64,000 nucleotides of DNA from an uncultured Kordia sp. (GCF_947496985.1 NZ_CANMEZ010000002.1:434001-498000), one strand, 5' to 3'. Positions 17,167 through 25,895 are shown, numbered from the stretch's first letter. A program made the numbers and translations. The notes: generated by a model not told the origin, from the sequence alone.

Positions 17167-18063
17167 ATGAAAACTAAAGTTCTTTTATTATTAACAATGC
17201 TTTTTGCAGTATCAATACAAGCACAGAAACGTGTAAATGGTGCAAGAGTTGGCTACATAGATATGGAATACATTTTAGAAAATGTAACTGCGTATCAGGA
17301 AGCAAATACACAATTAGAAGCAAAAGCAAATCGCTGGAAAGCTGAAATGCAAAAAAAGCAAGGCGAGATTGAGCAAATGAAAAAAAACCTCAGCGCCGAG
17401 CGTGTATTACTCACAAAAGAATTGGTAGATGAACGTGAAGAGGAAATACAAATTTTAGAAGAAGAATTGATAAAATATCAGCAAGATCGTTTCGGTCCTA
17501 ACGGAAGTTTAATGATTCAACGTCAAAACTTAGTAAAGCCAATTCAAGATCAAGTATTGAATGCTGTTCAAGAAATTGCAAAGAAAAGAAGATACGATTT
17601 CGTATTTGATAAATCAGCAGATGTTGTAATGTTATATTCGGCAAAGAAATTTGACATTAGTGATCTTGTTTTAAGAACAATTAATAGAGAAGTAAAACGA
17701 GAAGGAAGAGCTGCCAAATTAAAAGAAGCAAGCGAAAAGTCTAAGTTTGATGATGAAAAAGAAGTCAATCCAGAAGTAGAAGCTAAAAAACAAGCTGCTG
17801 CAGAAAAGAAAGCTGAACGTCAAAAAGTATTAGAGGAACGCAAACAAAAACGCTTAGAAGAACGTGAAGCAAAAAAGAAAGCATACGAAGAAAAACGTAA
17901 AAAATTAATTGCGGATCGTGAAGCTAAGAAAAAAGCTGCTGAAGAAAAACGTAAAAAACGAGCTGAAGACAAGAAAAAGAAAGATGAAGAGCGCAAAAAG
18001 CAGCAAGAAGAAAACAAAAATGAAGAAGAAAATGAAGGCAGCGGTGCTGGAAATGGAGAATAA
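17167..18063 (+). CDS. OmpH/Skp-family periplasmic chaperone with long charged tail
   Basis: A 298-residue secreted protein, signal MKTKVLLLLTMLFAVSIQAQ. Residues 30-165 are an OmpH/Skp domain (ARVGYIDMEYILENVTAYQEA, a coiled coil, then FDKSADVVMLYSAKKFDISD). After it comes a tail of about 110 residues made almost only of Lys, Glu, Arg and Ala (repeated KKKAEEKRKK-type units). Skp chaperones keep outer-membrane proteins unfolded on the way to BamA, whose gene is 50 bases upstream. The tail is longer than in standard Skp and is probably a single helix or coiled coil. One of two tandem paralogues. Confidence 0.93.
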   Translation: MKTKVLLLLTMLFAVSIQAQKRVNGARVGYIDMEYILENVTAYQEANTQLEAKANRWKAEMQKKQGEIEQMKKNLSAERVLLTKELVDEREEEIQILEEELIKYQQDRFGPNGSLMIQRQNLVKPIQDQVLNAVQEIAKKRRYDFVFDKSADVVMLYSAKKFDISDLVLRTINREVKREGRAAKLKEASEKSKFDDEKEVNPEVEAKKQAAAEKKAERQKVLEERKQKRLEEREAKKKAYEEKRKKLIADREAKKKAAEEKRKKRAEDKKKKDEERKKQQEENKNEEENEGSGAGNGE

Positions 18064-18108
18064 CAACAATTAAATATAAATAACACTTAAAGTAAATAAT
18101 TGAAAATC

Positions 18109-18621
18109 ATGAAACAAATGAAAAAGCTAATAGCTATTGCAGTCTTATTTTTTGGAGTAGTAAGTTTTACAAATGCACAAACTAAAGTTGCTCACATTAA
18201 TACGCAACAATTGATTAGCGCAATGCCGGAAATGAAAGCTGCTAAGACAGAATTCGACAAATTACAAGAATCTTTAGGAGCTGATATTCAAGCTTCAGTT
18301 ACAGAATACAGAAACAAATTAACACAGTATACAAACGAAGCTCCAACAAAAACTGACGCTGAAAACGACAGTAGAAAAAAAGAGTTAGTTGAATTAGAAA
18401 CTCGTATTCAAGAAGCACAAGCTGCTGCACAAAAAACTGCTGAGCAAAAGTATATTGACTTAACAAAGCCTATTCAAGAAAAAGCATTAGCTGCTATTCA
18501 AAAAGTTGCTAAAGCACAAGGATTTGCTTATGTACTTGATGCTACTCAAGGTTCAGGATTGCTACTTGCAGACGGAACTGACTTAATGGCTTCAGTAAAA
18601 AAAGAATTAGGTATTCAGTAA
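18109..18621 (+). CDS. OmpH/Skp-family periplasmic chaperone
   Basis: A 170-residue protein with signal peptide MKKLIAIAVLFFGVVSFTNAQ (an ATG three codons earlier is equally possible). The OmpH domain is complete: TKVAHINTQQLISAMPEMKAA, a central Gln/Ala/Glu-rich coiled coil, and FAYVLDATQGSGLLLADG. Its length is that of classical Skp/OmpH. It is 45 bases after the longer paralogue. In flavobacteria one Skp homologue (SkpA) has been found associated with the SprA translocon, which is also encoded in this window, but which paralogue that would be is not decidable here. Confidence 0.95.
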   Translation: MKQMKKLIAIAVLFFGVVSFTNAQTKVAHINTQQLISAMPEMKAAKTEFDKLQESLGADIQASVTEYRNKLTQYTNEAPTKTDAENDSRKKELVELETRIQEAQAAAQKTAEQKYIDLTKPIQEKALAAIQKVAKAQGFAYVLDATQGSGLLLADGTDLMASVKKELGIQ

Positions 18622-18642
18622 TTTTACAATACCATACACTAT

Positions 18643-18672
18643 AAAAAAGCTTCCAAATTGGAAGCTTTTTTT
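18643..18672. terminator. Bidirectional terminator between ompH and the RiPP precursor
   Basis: A perfect 12-bp stem (AAAAAAGCTTCC / GGAAGCTTTTTT, loop AAATT) has T runs on both strands. It is 21 bases after the ompH stop and 24 bases after the stop of the convergent precursor gene. Confidence 0.88.
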
Positions 18673-18696
18673 GTTTTACCTAAAATATCTATATTA

Positions 18697-18930
18697 TTAA
18701 CATCCTCCATGACAAGTTCTACAGTGTAACGGATCACTTAATGGATGATTATTCGTTAAACAGTTATTCGTGCCACATGCAGCAGTTCCACAATTAAAAG
18801 TGCCACAGTTAGCAGTTCCACAATTTCTGGTTGGACAATAAAATGTTATATAACCTCCTTTAACTTCTCCTAAGTTTGAAACGTTTGTTTTCCCTAATAA
18901 TAGTTTTCTACTTAATTTCTTTTTTTTCAT
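18697..18930 (-). CDS. Putative ribosomally made peptide (class I lanthipeptide-like) precursor with six TxxC repeats
   Basis: A 77-residue peptide; the ATG of MKKKKLSRKLLL was preferred over a GTG three codons earlier. Residues 1-26 form a leader of the Bacteroidota type (LLLGKTNVSNLGEVKGG), rich in Lys and Leu and ending in Gly-Gly, the usual cleavage site for peptidase-containing exporters. The 51-residue core has nine Cys and eight Thr. From core residue 3 to 31 it reads as six units TFYC, TRNC, TANC, TFNC, TAAC and TNNC, each separated by one residue (Pro or Gly), so Thr and Cys recur every five residues. A tail with LHCRTCHGGC follows. Thr dehydration and Cys addition would give four-residue methyllanthionine rings. 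No lanthipeptide dehydratase, cyclase, radical SAM enzyme or exporter is encoded in the window; the product identity is inference. Confidence 0.72.
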   Translation of the reverse strand: MKKKKLSRKLLLGKTNVSNLGEVKGGYITFYCPTRNCGTANCGTFNCGTAACGTNNCLTNNHPLSDPLHCRTCHGGC

Positions 18931-18958
18931 AATTTGCACTTTAATGTTTATAATATTT

Positions 18959-18966
18959 CAAATATA
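18959..18966 (-). promoter_or_regulatory. Candidate -7 element of the precursor peptide gene
   Basis: TATATTTG on the minus strand matches TAnnTTTG, 28 bases before the ATG. The region between (AACATTAAAG...) is A-rich as in other leaders here. No TTG lies at the usual distance. Confidence 0.45.
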
Positions 18967-19076
18967 ATACTATAAAACATGTGTCATATCGTACATTTTG
19001 CAGGATTAACATTCTTATATAAATTCTACTTTCAAATGATACACAAACGCTATTTTTTTTGCTTATTTTTACACTT

Positions 19077-19856
19077 ATGAGTAATTCCCCAATTGGCATA
19101 TTTGATTCTGGTGTTGGTGGCACATCTATTTGGAAAGAAATTCACAAGCTACTACCACATGAGAACACCATCTATTTGGCCGACAGCCAAAACGCTCCGT
19201 ATGGACCAAAAGGAAAAGAAAAAATCACGGAGTTAAGCATCAAGAATGTAGAATTTCTATTATCAAAAAATTGCAAAATCATTGTGGTTGCTTGTAACAC
19301 AGCTACCACAAATTCTATACAACAACTTCGGGAAACTTACGACATTCCGTTTATAGGAATTGAACCTGCCATTAAACCAGCTGCATTACAGACGAAATCC
19401 AACACGATTGGCATTTTGGCAACAAAAGGAACCTTATCAAGCGAATTGTTTCACAAAACGTCTGATTTGTATGCAAATGGCGTGAAAATAATTGAACAAG
19501 TTGGCGAAGGATTAGTTCCACTCATTGAAAACGGACGTATTGAATCTCCAGAAATGGACAAACTACTACAAAAATATCTAAAACCTATGCTTGATGCAAA
19601 TATTGATTATTTGGTATTAGGTTGCAGTCATTATCCCTATTTGATTCCAAAACTAAAAACGTTATTACCGAAACATCTAAAAATTATAGATTCAGGAATT
19701 GCGGTTGCCCGACAAACCAAAGCAATTTTAGCACAACATAGTTTACTTACTACTTCACAAAAAGAAAGCACCTGTACATTTTACAGTAATGGAAATCCTG
19801 AAATTTTAAATGATTTGATTGCTAATGAATTTTTAGCAACGAAACTACAGTTCTAG
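19077..19856 (+). CDS. murI: Glutamate racemase
   Basis: A 259-residue enzyme that makes D-glutamate for peptidoglycan. The ATG of MSNSPIGIFDSGVGG was chosen since GIFDSGVGG normally lies close to the start. The two catalytic cysteines are in VVACNTATT and LGCSHYPYLIP, and the LADSQNAPYGPKG segment is typical. Its stop codon overlaps the end of the convergent carbonic anhydrase gene by four bases. Confidence 0.97.
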   Translation: MSNSPIGIFDSGVGGTSIWKEIHKLLPHENTIYLADSQNAPYGPKGKEKITELSIKNVEFLLSKNCKIIVVACNTATTNSIQQLRETYDIPFIGIEPAIKPAALQTKSNTIGILATKGTLSSELFHKTSDLYANGVKIIEQVGEGLVPLIENGRIESPEMDKLLQKYLKPMLDANIDYLVLGCSHYPYLIPKLKTLLPKHLKIIDSGIAVARQTKAILAQHSLLTTSQKESTCTFYSNGNPEILNDLIANEFLATKLQF

Positions 19857-20368
19857 TCTTCTTTAAACCAACCAGAATACGTTACATAATTATCCGCGAT
19901 ACGATTGATTTCTCCAGAAATGAGTTCTTTACTAATATCTTTTACCTTTTTTGCAGGAACACCTGCATAAATACTTCCTGATGCTACATGTGTATTTTTA
20001 GTAACTACAGCGCCTGCAGCAATAATACTATTACTTTCCACAATACAATCATCCATCACAATACTTCCCATTCCAATCAACACATTATCATGGATGGTAC
20101 AACCATGCACAATGGCATTGTGACCAATAGAAACATTATTTCCAATAGTTGTTGGTGATTTTTGATACGTAGCATGAATGACAGCACCATCCTGCACATT
20201 TACCTTATCGCCCATTTTAATAAAATGAACATCGCCACGCAAAACCGCATTGAACCAAACACTACATTGGCTCCCCATAGTTACTTCGCCGACAATGGTA
20301 GCGTTTTCAGCAATGAAACAATCGTCTCCAATTTGTGGATGTTTTCCGTTTACAGGTTTTATGATCAT
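19853..20368 (-). CDS. Gamma carbonic anhydrase-family hexapeptide protein
   Basis: A 171-residue left-handed beta-helix protein made of hexapeptide repeats (ATIVGEV, SVWFNAVLRGDV, TTIGNNVSIGHNAIVHGC). The three zinc-ligand histidines of gamma carbonic anhydrases are present: H65 (VIHATY), H83 and H88 (GHNAIVHG). Members are also called YrdA/PaaY-like, and some lack anhydrase activity. It converges on murI with a four-base overlap. Confidence 0.92.
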   Translation of the reverse strand: MIIKPVNGKHPQIGDDCFIAENATIVGEVTMGSQCSVWFNAVLRGDVHFIKMGDKVNVQDGAVIHATYQKSPTTIGNNVSIGHNAIVHGCTIHDNVLIGMGSIVMDDCIVESNSIIAAGAVVTKNTHVASGSIYAGVPAKKVKDISKELISGEINRIADNYVTYSGWFKED

Positions 20369-20472
20369 GGTTTTTCAGGTGTTAAGGTTTTGAGTAAGAT
20401 GTTTCTTTACTTATCGTTTGTGAACTGATTTATCTATTATCAAAAAAAGATTTCGATTTTCAACTTCATATT

Positions 20473-21204
20473 TTACTTAAAATATGATAATAGGTTTGCT
20501 TTTTTAGTAGAAGAAACCATTACTTCTTTTCCGTTAGATAGCACCACACTTCCTCCTTTTCCTTTTTTATATTTCACAACCTCATTTACATTTACTAAAT
20601 ACGATTTATGTACACGAGCAAAAGGATATTGACTTAATGTTTCTTCAAAATATTTTAATGTTTTACTTACGACAATTTTTGAATCGTTAATGTAGATCTC
20701 CGTGTAATTATCATCAGCTTTGCAATACACTATTTCGGCAACATTTAACACTTCAAAACCATCTTGTTGCGGAATTGTGATTTTACCATTAATCGTTTCA
20801 ATTTTTGGAGAAAGCACAGCATCTGACAAACTATTTTCTTTCGTTTTTATTGATACTACATGATCTACCGCTTTGATCAATTCATCAATAGAAATCGGCT
20901 TTAACAGGTAATATGAAGCATGGCTGTTCAAAGCTTCTATTGCATAATGATCGTATGCGGTTACAAATATAGTTTCAAACGAACGATCGCCTACTTTTTC
21001 CAACAAATCAAAAGCATTTCCAAAAGGCATTTCCACATCTAAGAAAACCAAATCTAACTCGTGGTTTCGAATCAATACCAAAGCATCTTCAATGTTGGAT
21101 GCTTCTCCTACAATATGAACATTTGGACAATACTTTCCAACATATTTTTTCAGGATTTCTCTACTGATTTCTTCGTCTTCAACAATAATTGTTTGGAGTT
21201 GCAT
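20473..21204 (-). CDS. LytTR-family response regulator
   Basis: A 243-residue two-component regulator. The receiver domain spans residues 1-120 with the acidic pair D10/E11, phosphoacceptor D56 in LDLVFLDVEMP, and the conserved Thr/Lys region (FVTAYDHYAIEAL, YYLLKPIS). The LytTR DNA-binding domain lies at about 140-243 (EIVYCKADDNYTEIY, FARVHKSYLVNVNEV). Its ATG follows directly after the TAA of the sensor kinase gene with no gap, so the two are coupled and form one signalling pair. Confidence 0.95.
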   Translation of the reverse strand: MQLQTIIVEDEEISREILKKYVGKYCPNVHIVGEASNIEDALVLIRNHELDLVFLDVEMPFGNAFDLLEKVGDRSFETIFVTAYDHYAIEALNSHASYYLLKPISIDELIKAVDHVVSIKTKENSLSDAVLSPKIETINGKITIPQQDGFEVLNVAEIVYCKADDNYTEIYINDSKIVVSKTLKYFEETLSQYPFARVHKSYLVNVNEVVKYKKGKGGSVVLSNGKEVMVSSTKKANLLSYFK

Positions 21205-23421
21205 TTAGTCTTTTTTGAGTGTTAATATTACTTTGGTTCCTTGCCCATCTTCTAATAAGTCAGAGATAGCAACATCTACTTTATCTTTATACATATCATT
21301 TAAAATGGCAATACGTTTTTTAATATTCCCCATTCCTTTTGACTTTTGGCGTAATTGATTTTTCGTTTTGAGTTCCATAGAACGCTTCCTTCCTATTCCA
21401 TTATCTTCAATCGTAATTTGAAGCATTTCATTGTCTTTTTTGGTGATAGAGATGTTCAACATCCCTTTTTCCTCTTTGTAACGCAACCCATGCCAAATAG
21501 CATTTTCAATGTAAGGTTGCAGCAACATTGGTGGAATTTGAAAGTTTGACACTTTTACTGTTTCATCAACAGTTATGGTATATTCAAATTTATCTTGAAA
21601 GCGCATATGCTCTAATCTCACATACAATTCTAATAGCTCTAATTCTTTGGCAAGTGGAATAAAATCTTCGTCCGAATTTTCTAAAACGGTTCGCATTAAA
21701 GTAGAAAACTCAGATAAATATCGATTCGCATTTCGTTCGTCATTGATCGCTATATAATTATTTACAGAATTCAACGCATTGAAGATAAAATGTGGATTCA
21801 TTTGCGTTCGTAATGATTTTAACGCTAATAAATTATTGGCTAATTTCTGTTGTTTGCTATTTCTGTAAAGTAAATAAATAGTAAAAATGAGCAATGATAT
21901 TGCAAAAATTAGTGAGTAAATAGTGTACTTCTGACTTTTATTCGTTTTTTCTGTGAGTTCTTGCTCAATGAGATTATTGTCAAATCGTGCTTCACGCAAT
22001 TCACGATCGGCTTCTAAACTTCGAATTCGTAATTGATTGTCCTGAATTCGTTTTGCAAATCGACTTGCTTGAGAAATTTCTTGTTCTCTACGCAATACCA
22101 ATTCATTTACAACTTCTACATAGTCTTCAAATACTTTTTTGGCTTGATCAAAATCACCGATATTTTCTAAACTTTCCGATAATTTTCGCGTAGCATCTTT
22201 TTTGATGATTAAATCTTCCTTCTTCCCTGCTTCAGAAATACTTTTCTCAAAATATGGAATCGCTTCATCATATTTTTCTTGTAACAAGAAAGCATTTCCA
22301 ATTTTATAATTAATTTTTTGAGATGTAATTGCGGTAGAATCTGCTATAAATCCAGAAAGTGTTTTATTTTCAAATCCCGATCTCTCTAAATCTACTAAGT
22401 TTTGCTTACGCAGTTCTATTTCTTTATCAAAAGAATTTGTTGAGTTGTAAAAATCCGCTACTCTATTTTGTTCTACAATTGCTCTTCCTTCATTCTGCTT
22501 TAATGCTAAATCTAAAGAATTTGAAAACAAATTATCTGCTTTTTTCACATCACCTTGTGCAGCGTAATTTTCAGCAATTTTAGAGTTTAAATCTGTAATT
22601 TTTGGCGTAATTAAGTCTTTTTGTGCTATTGCTAAGCCTTTATTGTAGTTATCTAATGCCTTCTTATATTGTTTCAGTGCTTTGTGTGCATCACCCAAAC
22701 CTTCATATACAATTGTTTGTTGATAACGAGACAAGTTGTTACGCAAAATAGTTTCAAACGAAATAATAGCTTCGTCATATTCTTTATTATATAATTGAGT
22801 GGTTCCAATTGCAATCCACAAACGCGTTGTACTATAGGTTTTTAAAGCAATTCTGTAATTACTAATTGCCAAATCATATTGTTTCCAATAGACATAAATA
22901 TCTCCTAAAACTGCATAAGAATCTGATAGTTTCTTATCGTCAGTACTATCATATATATTCTCTAAAGATTTTTCAACATACTGAATACTTTTGTCAATAT
23001 CTTTTTTCTTGAACATGACCGCAGAATCCAACAATACACGATGAGACACAGCATTCTCTCTACGTTTGAACTTTTTTCTTTTTAATTCTTCCTCATAGCC
23101 TTCAACGACAACTTCAATACGCTCATCACTGTTTATTACATGATATTCTCTTCCAAAACTAGGATGCTCTATAATTAATTGATCGCCCATTTTTGTTCGT
23201 ATAGAGAAATGACCATATTTATTGGTTTTCGTTTCTTCACCTCCAATAATACGAATAGTTGCATTCGGTATTGGTGTTCTTTTGGCTTCTCCAACAACTT
23301 CTCCTTTTACCGTAAAAACAGTATTGCTTCTTTCTTTTTTTATATCAGAATTGTTTTGTGCTGAAAAATTCTGAAATGAAAAAAGGCATACAATTAAAAA
23401 TATGTACGTGAGTTGCTTCAT
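21205..23421 (-). CDS. LytS-like sensor histidine kinase with carboxypeptidase-like and TPR domains
   Basis: A 738-residue kinase. Domains in order: signal peptide (MKQLTYIFLIVCLFSFQNFSAQ), a carboxypeptidase-regulatory-like domain at about 35-100 (FTVKGEVVGEAKRTPIPNAT), tetratricopeptide repeats at about 140-430, a coiled-coil segment, one membrane helix near 500-520 (YTIYSLIFAISLLIFTIYLL), then a His_kinase domain with phosphorylatable H544 in MNPHFIFNALNSVNNY and an ATPase domain with IENAIWHGLRY and IEDNGIGRKRS. The periplasmic sensor part is therefore large. The partner regulator starts immediately after its stop. The signal sensed is unknown. Confidence 0.93.
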   Translation of the reverse strand: MKQLTYIFLIVCLFSFQNFSAQNNSDIKKERSNTVFTVKGEVVGEAKRTPIPNATIRIIGGEETKTNKYGHFSIRTKMGDQLIIEHPSFGREYHVINSDERIEVVVEGYEEELKRKKFKRRENAVSHRVLLDSAVMFKKKDIDKSIQYVEKSLENIYDSTDDKKLSDSYAVLGDIYVYWKQYDLAISNYRIALKTYSTTRLWIAIGTTQLYNKEYDEAIISFETILRNNLSRYQQTIVYEGLGDAHKALKQYKKALDNYNKGLAIAQKDLITPKITDLNSKIAENYAAQGDVKKADNLFSNSLDLALKQNEGRAIVEQNRVADFYNSTNSFDKEIELRKQNLVDLERSGFENKTLSGFIADSTAITSQKINYKIGNAFLLQEKYDEAIPYFEKSISEAGKKEDLIIKKDATRKLSESLENIGDFDQAKKVFEDYVEVVNELVLRREQEISQASRFAKRIQDNQLRIRSLEADRELREARFDNNLIEQELTEKTNKSQKYTIYSLIFAISLLIFTIYLLYRNSKQQKLANNLLALKSLRTQMNPHFIFNALNSVNNYIAINDERNANRYLSEFSTLMRTVLENSDEDFIPLAKELELLELYVRLEHMRFQDKFEYTITVDETVKVSNFQIPPMLLQPYIENAIWHGLRYKEEKGMLNISITKKDNEMLQITIEDNGIGRKRSMELKTKNQLRQKSKGMGNIKKRIAILNDMYKDKVDVAISDLLEDGQGTKVILTLKKD

Positions 23422-23634
23422 TTTTTACGCTTAAGAATGATAAACATACGTACTTTCAGTGATATACTAAAATGTAAACTCTGCAAAAGCATTGAATTCG
23501 CTTATTTTTTCTTGTATTTTATGATACTTCTCTCAGCAATGTATCAATTACACTCATTCAAATTACTTGTTAACTCATTCCTTATTTTTTTCGGGTTTTG
23601 TTGCCAGTATTTTAGCTCAAATTTAAAAATCATC

Positions 23635-24660
23635 ATGAAAAAAATAAGTTTAGTTCTCTGTTTACTTCTTACGCAGTTTATAGTTGCGCAACATAAAGGA
23701 AATTATGATAAGAATGCTCAAATTTCCAGGCAAAATGTACTTTCATCTGCGTATGGAAATGCACAAGTTCATGGTCCGCAAACTTCAAACCCTAGAAGAA
23801 ATGTAAATCCAACCTCAGCAATTACGCTAGATGTTCATGCTCTTTTTAATGCCAAAGCAAGTTCATATACTGCAATTTTTAATGTAGCACAAATTGGTCC
23901 TTCTGCTGATGGAGCAAGCACGTTGATGAATGAACGCATTTCAAATATTAAAAAAGAATTATTAACGATTGGTATTAAAGAAACTGACATTGCTATTGAC
24001 GTGATTTCTTTTGTTCCTGTGTATGAAATTGAAGTGACTAAAAAGCTGTTTAGTAAAAAGTACAATGAAGTTCCAAAAGGTTTTGAATTACAACAAAACA
24101 TTCATATCCAATTTAAAAACACGCAACAATTTGAAAAGATACTAGCTACTTGTGCTTCTAATGAGATTTACAATTTGGTGAAAGTTGATTATTTCATTGA
24201 AAATATTAAAGAAGTATATAAAAAGTTGCAAGATGCATTGATAAAATTGATTCAAGAGAAAAAGGAATATTACAAGATATTAGGTTTTGATCTTGCCAAT
24301 TATAATGCAATAATGGCAGACGACAAATATTGTTATTTCCCAAAAGATTTTTACAAAAGCTACCAAGCATTCAATAGCATTTCTTTTGAAGCTTTAAAGA
24401 AAAAGAAAGGTGTTACTAAAGCCAAGAAACAGACTTCGTATTACTATCAACCTGTTTCATACGAGAACTATGATATTGTAATGAATCCTGCTATTTTGGA
24501 ACCTGTTGTACAAGTTGGAATGCAAATAAAGTTGGTGTATTCACCAAAACCAAAAGAGCAAAAACCAGCTCCTAAAACAGAGATCAAAACTGAACATAAA
24601 TATTATGTGATTTCTCCAGACGGAAAGATTGACGTTAAACAATTAAACACAAATAATTAA
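23635..24660 (+). CDS. Secreted SIMPL (DUF541)-like protein
   Basis: A 341-residue exported protein. I start at the ATG of MKKISLVLCLLLTQFIVAQ because it begins a signal peptide; the frame is open upstream for 74 codons but that part would put the signal peptide in the middle. The region SAITLDVHALFNAKASSYTA, then GIKETDIAIDVISFVPVYE, resembles the SIMPL fold (repeated betas with a conserved GI...DI...S..P.Y pattern). Function is unknown. It is 59 bases before the vWA lipoprotein gene on the same strand. Confidence 0.6.
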   Translation: MKKISLVLCLLLTQFIVAQHKGNYDKNAQISRQNVLSSAYGNAQVHGPQTSNPRRNVNPTSAITLDVHALFNAKASSYTAIFNVAQIGPSADGASTLMNERISNIKKELLTIGIKETDIAIDVISFVPVYEIEVTKKLFSKKYNEVPKGFELQQNIHIQFKNTQQFEKILATCASNEIYNLVKVDYFIENIKEVYKKLQDALIKLIQEKKEYYKILGFDLANYNAIMADDKYCYFPKDFYKSYQAFNSISFEALKKKKGVTKAKKQTSYYYQPVSYENYDIVMNPAILEPVVQVGMQIKLVYSPKPKEQKPAPKTEIKTEHKYYVISPDGKIDVKQLNTNN

Positions 24661-24719
24661 TAAGCACAACCGCCACTGTTTTAACCAGATTTGAATTAAA
24701 AATTAAAAACGAATAACAA

Positions 24720-25895
24720 ATGAAAAAATTAAACGTACTCCTTGTAAGTACATTGCTACTAACGATGTCGTGCAAAGGAAATTCAAAAAAAGACACTGCG
24801 TTATTAGAAGATGCAGCTACAAAAACGGTTATTGAAACAACAGTTTTAGAAAACAGAACTAAAAATACAATTAAAGTTGCTTTGCTATTAGACACTAGCA
24901 ATAGCATGGATGGTTTAATTCATCAAGCAAAAGCACAATTATGGGAAATTGTAAATGAATTGTCGTACGCAAAGTGTGATAATGAAAAACCTAATTTGGA
25001 AATTGCTTTGTATGAATACGGAAATGACAATTTGCCTTCTTCAGAAGGACATATACGACAAGTATTAGCATTTAGCAGTGATTTGGACGAAATATCTGAA
25101 AAATTATTTTCACTCACTACACGTGGCGGAAGTGAGTTTTGCGGACATGTAATTCAAACTTCAATGGATCAACTAGATTGGGGAAATAATAATAAAGATT
25201 TGAAACTACTTTTTATTGCCGGAAACGAACCTTTCACACAAGGAACCGTTAATTATAAAAATGCCATTACCAATGCGCTTGAAAAAGATGTTGTCGTAAA
25301 TACTATTTTTTGCGGTGCATACGAACAAGGAATTTCTGGAATGTGGAAAGATGGCGCTATGTTAGGCAAAGGTGATTATATGACTATTGCACACACAAAA
25401 AGTATTGTACATGTACAAACACCTTATGATAAGAAGATTATGGAGTACAATACACAATTGAACAACACATATATTGGTTATGGTAAAAAAGGATATTTAA
25501 ATACAATTAGACAATCTACACAGGATGCAAATGCAATTTCGGTAGATGAAGAAATCGCAGTGGAACGTGCCGTTTCTAAAAGTTCATCTTTGTATAAAAA
25601 TTCATCTTGGGATTTGGTAGATGCAGTTGAAAATAATGAAGTGAAAATTGAAGAATTGACAAAAGACGAATTACCAAAAGAATTGAAAAATAAGTCCAAA
25701 GAAGAAATTGCAGCGTATGTAAAAAAGCAACGTGATAGCAGAAAAGAAATTCAGCTTAAAATTCGTGAGTTAGACACAAAGCGTAAATCTTATATTGTTG
25801 ATTCTAAAAAAGGAGATCCTAAGAAATCTGATTTAGAAAGTGCAATGATTAAAGCTATTAAAACACAGGCTGCCCGTAAAGGATATGTTTGGTAG
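24720..25895 (+). CDS. Von Willebrand factor A domain lipoprotein
   Basis: A 391-residue lipoprotein with lipid cysteine C18 (LLTMSC). A vWA domain begins at residue 52 (IKVALLLDTSNSMDG) and carries the metal-binding MIDAS motif D58-x-S60-x-S62; a later threonine lies in SLTTRGGSEF and an aspartate-like position in LLFIAGNEPF. The C-terminal 120 residues are charged and helical (ELTKDELPKELKNKSKEEI). vWA proteins bind protein partners through the metal site. It is placed after the SIMPL-like gene and followed by a terminator. Confidence 0.9.
   Translation: MKKLNVLLVSTLLLTMSCKGNSKKDTALLEDAATKTVIETTVLENRTKNTIKVALLLDTSNSMDGLIHQAKAQLWEIVNELSYAKCDNEKPNLEIALYEYGNDNLPSSEGHIRQVLAFSSDLDEISEKLFSLTTRGGSEFCGHVIQTSMDQLDWGNNNKDLKLLFIAGNEPFTQGTVNYKNAITNALEKDVVVNTIFCGAYEQGISGMWKDGAMLGKGDYMTIAHTKSIVHVQTPYDKKIMEYNTQLNNTYIGYGKKGYLNTIRQSTQDANAISVDEEIAVERAVSKSSSLYKNSSWDLVDAVENNEVKIEELTKDELPKELKNKSKEEIAAYVKKQRDSRKEIQLKIRELDTKRKSYIVDSKKGDPKKSDLESAMIKAIKTQAARKGYVW

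Noticed and set aside
17820-18086. Antisense open frame rich in Phe, Ser and Leu opposite the skp-like gene
   Set aside because: It is the mirror of the Lys/Glu-rich tail of the chaperone; low-complexity coding strands often leave such open antisense frames.
18760-18846. The 15-base period in DNA inside the precursor could be taken for a tandem DNA repeat or CRISPR-like array
   Set aside because: The units differ at most bases and only the codons for Thr, Cys and Gly are kept, so the repeat is at protein level; no spacers or 25-40-base repeats are present.
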